NCBI GenBank assembly: GCA_003508835.1
Contig: PUFA01000092.1
Location: 3,224,001-3,288,000, forward strand
DNA length: 64,000 nucleotides
Reading direction: 5' to 3'
Source: Eonycteris spelaea
Lineage: Eukaryota; Chordata; Mammalia; Chiroptera; Pteropodidae
Below, piece by piece: positions 59,425 through 64,000 of this stretch. Positions within the stretch are counted from its first letter, which is position 1. Every line of letters begins with the position of its first letter. The position numbers and the translations under genes were made by a program. The notes beneath the pieces were generated by a model. The model was not told where the DNA came from. It did no database searches and saw only the letters and a list, made by a program, of their open reading frames with translations.

Positions 59425-60740
59425 TGTATAACACACATTTACGGAACGCTATTTAGATAATGCGCTAGGGAGAGCTCTAGGTGGAAGGTGTTCCTTTATG
59501 GTATTTGCATAATAAAAAAAAGACTTCAACTTTCAATTAACCACGTGGCTAAAGTTATTTATAGTGGTCAGTGAGTCACTGATTATTCAATATCCGAAGA
59601 GGGTGGTGTGGGAGGTAGGGAGCCACAATCTAAATCGCCTGAATATAAAATTTTTTGAAAATTAAAAATTTTTTTTTTTACTCTAGCAAAAGCAATTGGA
59701 TAAAAGCAGATAAATGAGTTTAAAAAAAAAAAAACTGAACTTTGACCAAAAATGAATGAGACTAATTAATTTATTAAGTGTATTGCTTTTCCATAAAACA
59801 ATATGACAAAGTCTATTCTCCTGGACAAGCAAGTTTCAAGAGTCAGATTTAGTACTGTCTGTTCTATTTTGGCCAAACATGACTTTACCATTAATTTCAC
59901 AATCTCTGACCTTCTAGTTAACCATCTAGATATCATCTCAGGCTATCACACATCTCATTTTCATTTACACCCATCACAAAATCTCAATAAAAATGGGTGT
60001 CTCTTTTCTCTACCATACCATCCACTTAATAGATTTTTGTTCCTTTCAATTCCATGAGTTCCATGTATAGTCATAAATTTAGCTAAAAATGCTTAACTTT
60101 TGTTGCCTTCATATTTCTCTCATACACTATTTATTACTTTTATTACTCTGCAACTTAAACAGTAGACTGGGATGAACAAACTATATATAAAAGTCTATAA
60201 AAAGAGTTTTGTATTGATCTTTATGAACACAAAGACTCTAAAACTAGAATTCTTGTGATTATGAGCACATTTTATTGTAACTTTCTGTTAAAAATAACCA
60301 AAAGAAAAATTTAAAAAACTCACTTTACGAAATTTTCTGAAATATTGACAGATTTTTAAAGTAATATAGACTCAATATTCTGGGCTTTATGTAAACAGAG
60401 AACTAAAAAATTAAATTTATCATTGAATAAAAACAGTTTTAATGTAGGTAAACAATTTCCCCTCTTTCTCCCATGTTCGTCACCTCATGTTTTGATTCTT
60501 AGATTGTAAATGTATTATCAGCTTTATAAATGTAAATGTACTTCGTTGAACACCATGCCCTTTGTCCTCCTATTCCTACTCATTTAATACCCCATTCAAC
60601 AAAACTTTTTTGAAATATGTGTCCATATCCACTAGCTCTTGTTTCTCACCCTCATGCACTCAGACCCTTTTAATCAGTCTTTTATCTCCACCATTTCACA
60701 GAAACAAGTGACACCCATGCTGTCAAACTCAATAGCTATG
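59425..60740. other. Unrecognised AT-rich DNA
   Basis: Contains T9 and A12 runs near 59671 and 59721. An 84-codon plus frame (59803-60057) has no signature. Confidence 0.35.
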
Positions 60741-60742
60741 TC

Positions 60743-60753
60743 TCTACCTTCTT
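60743..60753. repeat. Left target-site duplication of the L1ME
   Basis: TCTACCTTCTT, repeated exactly at 61853-61863. Confidence 0.75.
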
Positions 60754-61852
60754 AAAAAAAATTTTTTTTTAATTAAGACTTTACTTTTTTAGATAAGTGT
60801 TAGGTTCACAGCGAAAATCGAGAGGGACCATGAAAAACCTATTTCCCATAACATACACCATCTCACACAATATACTTAACATACCTACTCCCATTATATA
60901 TCACCATCTAACACCCACCAGAATGGTTATCTTGTTATGACTGATGAAACTGACACATTATAATCACTAAAAGGCCACAGTTTACATTACAGTTTATTCT
61001 TGGTGTTGTATACTCTGGGTTTGGACAAATGTATAATGACATGTATTCACCATTACAGTGTCACATAGAACAGTTTCCCCACCCTAAAAATTCTCCATGC
61101 TCCACATTTCATCCCTCTCTTCTCTATCCCCTGGCAAAATCTTTGTACTGTCTCCATAGTTTTGCCTTTTCCAAAATATTATATAGTTGAAATCATATAG
61201 TATGTATACTTTTCAACTTGGCTTCTTTCACTTAGTAATATTCATTTAAGTTTCTCCATGTCTTTTCATGGCTTGATAGTTCTTTTTTGGCACTGAAAAT
61301 ATTCCACTGGCTGGATATACCAGAGTTTGCTTACCCATGCACTTACTAAAGGATACCTTGGTTGTTTCCAAGTTTTGGCAATTATGAATAAAACTGCTAC
61401 AAATATCTGTGTGCAGGATTTTGTGTGGACATGAGTTCTCAACTCCTTTGGGGAAATAATACCAAGGAGCTTGATTTCTGGATTGTATGGTAACAGTACG
61501 AGCTGTTTTGTAAGAAACTGCCAAACTGTCTTCCAAAGTGACTGGACCTTTTTGCATTCCCACCAGCTATTGCTCCATATCTTCATCAGCATTTGGTGGT
61601 GTCAACGTTTCAGATTTTGGCCATTCAGCTAGGTGTGTAGTGGCATCTCATTGTTTTAATTTTCATTTCCCTCATGACATATGACATGGAGCATTTTTTC
61701 ATGTGTTTATTGCTATCTGTACATCTTCTCTGGTTGGTGTCTGTTTAGGACTTTGGCCCATTTTTTAATTGGGCTATTTGTCTTGTCATTGTTGAGTTTA
61801 AAGAGTTATTTGGATACTTTGAAAAGTTATCACCATTCCCAGGTTATCTGGG
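60754..61852 (-). mobile_element. L1ME-type element, antisense, 5'-truncated
   Basis: After an antisense A-tail, the 3' UTR reads 'taagtgttaggttcacagcg', 'ttggtgttgtatactctggg' and 'tttggacaaatgtataatga'. The ORF2 C-terminus follows: 'atggcttgatagttcttttt', 'ttccaagttttggcaattat', 'aactgccaaactgtcttcca' and 'ttggcccattttttaattgg'. Near 61818 the text jumps to a more internal segment ('tatcaccattcccaggttat'), so there is a small internal deletion. Two overlapping minus frames (61246-61592) are the ORF2 C-terminal relic, with several stops upstream. An exact 11-bp repeat flanks it. Confidence 0.9.
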
Positions 61853-61863
61853 TCTACCTTCTT
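61853..61863. repeat. Right target-site duplication of the L1ME
   Basis: Exact copy of 60743-60753, directly at the truncated 5' border of the L1ME. Confidence 0.75.
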
Positions 61864-62039
61864 CTTTTTCCATCTCTAACAGCTTGCAGCACAGCTGGCC
61901 AGTCACTCTAGCCATCTTTCCTGAAACCATTCCCTTTTCTTTGCTCTTTAACAACATATCTGTCACTCTCACTACTCTTTCTCCATCACTTTGCTTGCTA
62001 TGGCTCCTCTGAGTGAAAAAATGTTAGAGTGTACCTGTG

Positions 62040-62778
62040 TTCACCTCAAACTTTCCTCTCATTTAGTCCTGTGGCTTTAAATTTCCTTTTTATTCCTGTC
62101 ACATATTTTTTTTTGACCCCAACCTCTCTGCTGAGCACTAGACTACTAAAACCAGCTGCATACTTGACATATCCACATAGATCATGTGAAACATGGGCAC
62201 ATTAGAATTATTAATCACCCCCTCAAATCCATTCCTATCTAGTCAGCTGTATCTCAGTAAATGGAAAAACTGTTCATTCTGTGGATTAATCAATCTAAGA
62301 ACTGAAAAACTGATTTTTCTACTTTTCCCTCTCATCCCCCATCCTATCTCCAGAAACTCCTATAACCATACCTCTAAAATCTATCCTGAATCCATTGACT
62401 TTTTTTCATTCCAGTGCTAATACCCCAGGTTTGCCACCATAATCTCTTTATTGAACTACTATACTAACTTCCTAACTTCTTCCTCAAATGTAACCTCCTC
62501 AGAGACGTCTTCTCTAATAATTTGACTCACCCTAGAACCATAGTCATTCTTTTCTTGTCTAATTTGTTTTATCCATAGCTCTTACGACAATCTGAAATTA
62601 TCTTAACTAGTGCCATTGGTATTGTTTATTGGCTCTTCTGTTCCTCTACTAGAATGTGAGCTCCAGGAGGACACATACCTTACCAGGCTTGTCTTATTCT
62701 GCTGTTTCCCCAGCTTTGTAAACAGTGCTTGGCACTGTGTGGGAACTCGATATATTTTTTAAATGAATGAATGAATTC
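62040..62778 (+). mobile_element. LINE-2 (L2) 3' end, sense
   Basis: Sense L2 text: 'tctctgctgagcactagact', 'catacttgacatatccacat', 'ctgtatctcagtaaatggaa', 'taacctcctcagagacgtct', 'ctactagaatgtgagctcca', 'gtttccccagctttgtaaac', 'agtgcttggcactgtgtggg' and the terminal TGAATGAATGAAT (62763-62775). This is the C-terminal ORF to the exact L2 3' terminus, with deletions in the middle. Confidence 0.9.
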
Positions 62779-62779
62779 A

Positions 62780-63720
62780 CTGAAAAGGTCGATAATGGGC
62801 CATAAAGTTATTATGTTCCTAGATTTTATAGTGAATCAGAACCAATTGAGTTGTACGTCATAAATCAAAGCATCTGAAGAATCTTTATGTGTGTGTACAT
62901 ACAGAACCGATTTTTGTAGAACTTAAAGCCTTAAATTATACTGTGTGATAACAGATACCAAAAGATTGTATTTACTTCATTTTGCAAATGTGCATATTGA
63001 CACTCACACACATATATTAGAATGGTCAATCTTTACTGAAGTCAGATTTATGAAGTGATAAATTAAAAATGCTTTTTAAAACGTGGCTGTTTCATTAAAT
63101 GGCACACATTCCTGCACAATAACTGGGAACTATAATCAAGACCTAAATTATTTATTCACAAAATACTACAGGGGTCCAGGCTAAATTAGAACAAGGTATA
63201 TTTTTATTTCTAAAACACTGATTTTATTATTCCCTACTCATCAACCCACAGTAGCATGTATTGCCAGTCTGCCTTTGTCAATTAGCGCATGCTACATCCT
63301 GCTCCTATTTATCAATTTGCTGTCAGTTTATGTTCTATCTCCCAAAATGAACTGTAGGCTTTTGGTATGCTATCTAACAGTAAGCTCCATCAAAAATAGT
63401 TATTTAATAGATATTTGTAAAAGATAATGTGGCAACATTTATAACTCTCCAAATCTGACTCTTTCCTATCTTTAGTCCCAAACATGAGGTAAAAATCAAA
63501 CTAAAAGTATTGAGCAAGTTAATTTTGGAAATGCAATATTTTTCAATGACCGGAATAATTCTGAATTATAAATAAATATTTTTACATGTCTTCTCTATAT
63601 ATTACATTTTTTTTTCTTTCTAGAACACATAATGAAAAAAAATTCTTGTTGTTCTTTACATATTGGAACATACTATATGAGTGGATCATCTCAAAAACAA
63701 CTCATTGAATATCAGCATTT
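62780..63720. other. Unrecognised intergenic DNA
   Basis: AT-rich with no repeat family or gene seen. Confidence 0.35.
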
Positions 63721-63779
63721 GGAAATCCCGGTATCTGCTCTGAAGACTTATTAATAATCACGGTGAAATAGGTACTCAC

Positions 63780-63815
63780 CAGGAACTGCCAACAGTTGTA
63801 AATAAAGGGGTCGTT
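63780..63815 (-). other. Candidate exon edge with consensus donor, minus strand
   Basis: On the minus strand the sequence reads CAGTTCCTG|GTGAGTACC, a near-perfect 5' splice donor at 63780/63779. An acceptor-like 'cacactctttttccctag' lies 36 bases upstream (exon 63815 to 63780). All three frames are open over this short span. It may be an alternative donor of a larger exon. Confidence 0.25.
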
Positions 63816-63883
63816 CTAGGGAAAAAGAGTGTGCTTCACGGCCCTCACTTGAAACTGCTGAGCAAGTGATATCTGGTACTTAC

Positions 63884-63933
63884 CCCTTGTAGCAGGAGTC
63901 CCAGGTATCAACCCGCTGCATGGTTTACAGGCA
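63884..63933 (-). other. Second candidate exon with consensus donor, minus strand
   Basis: On the minus strand an acceptor-like 'ctcttttgtctaccccag' precedes 50 bases that end ACAAGGG|GTAAGTACC, a strong donor. An ATG at 63921-63919 in fair Kozak context (AACCATGC) opens 12 further codons (MQRVDTWDSCYKG) before TAA in unspliced sequence. The patch is CpG-richer than the rest of the window. I do not recognise the peptide. It could be a 5' exon of a minus-strand gene or lncRNA, or a cryptic site in an old LTR. Confidence 0.3.
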
Positions 63934-64000
63934 CTGGGGTAGACAAAAGAGACATAACTCACACAAGCACTGAATGGAACACTCGTTTAGAGAAGAGACA

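Noticed and set aside
61246..61592. Two overlapping minus-strand open frames above 100 codons
   Set aside because: Both are the decayed ORF2 C-terminus of the L1ME at 60754-61852 in two frames, not a gene.

Overview
The window looks like mammalian intergenic or deep-intronic DNA. It is AT-rich, CpG-poor and full of decayed retrotransposons, and it has no protein-coding gene I can support. All long open frames fall inside L1/L2 relics or look like chance. No operons, CRISPR arrays, rRNA operons or phage genes are present.

Organism: the repeat set (L1, L2, MIR, MLT1-type MaLR LTRs, hAT and Tigger scraps) is placental. The youngest L1 3' ends (near 8.5 kb, and antisense near 3.8 kb) carry a terminus I associate with Yinpterochiropteran bats. 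A 5S-rRNA-derived SINE at 33.1 kb fits fruit bats, from which 5S-derived SINEs (MEG-R families) are known. Bat, probably pteropodid, is an inference from memory of these families.

Layout: 0-5.7 kb has mostly unrecognised DNA, an antisense L2 (2.6-3.3 kb), a short antisense bat L1 end and an antisense MLT1 LTR (4219-4740). 5.8-8.55 kb is the largest L1, an ORF2-to-3'UTR fragment carrying two (CA)n tracts and a destroyed RT active site. 9.3 kb has a 67-bp tandem duplication. 11.7-15.4 kb is a mosaic of L1 pieces, including one whose RT domain is deleted. 16.4-17.4 kb has an L2 and a G-rich purine tract. 18-31 kb is sparse, with MIR, L1 and hAT fragments. 31.5-33.35 kb is an old L1ME whose tail received the 5S-SINE, with a 12-bp target-site duplication. 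33.9-34.9 kb has antisense L2 and a short L1 end. 35-42 kb is mostly unrecognised, with a candidate non-coding exon at 36.8 kb. 42.0-46.6 kb has an MLT1 LTR, then an antisense L1 split by a sense L1 and a SINE-like insert. 50.7-54.6 kb has an MLT1-like LTR and L1 pieces. 55.8-57.75 kb is a MIR cluster. 60.75-61.85 kb is an antisense L1ME with an 11-bp target-site duplication, followed by an L2 (62.0-62.8 kb). The last 280 bp are richer in CpG and hold two canonical splice donors on the minus strand.

No set of genes works together here. The story is layered retrotransposition: L1 machinery placed the L1 and SINE copies, L2 machinery placed L2 and MIR, and later decay, microsatellite growth and nested insertion followed. 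I found no convincing new biological system. The best leads are the composite 5S-SINE, the candidate exons at 36.8 and 63.8 kb, and the internally deleted L1.
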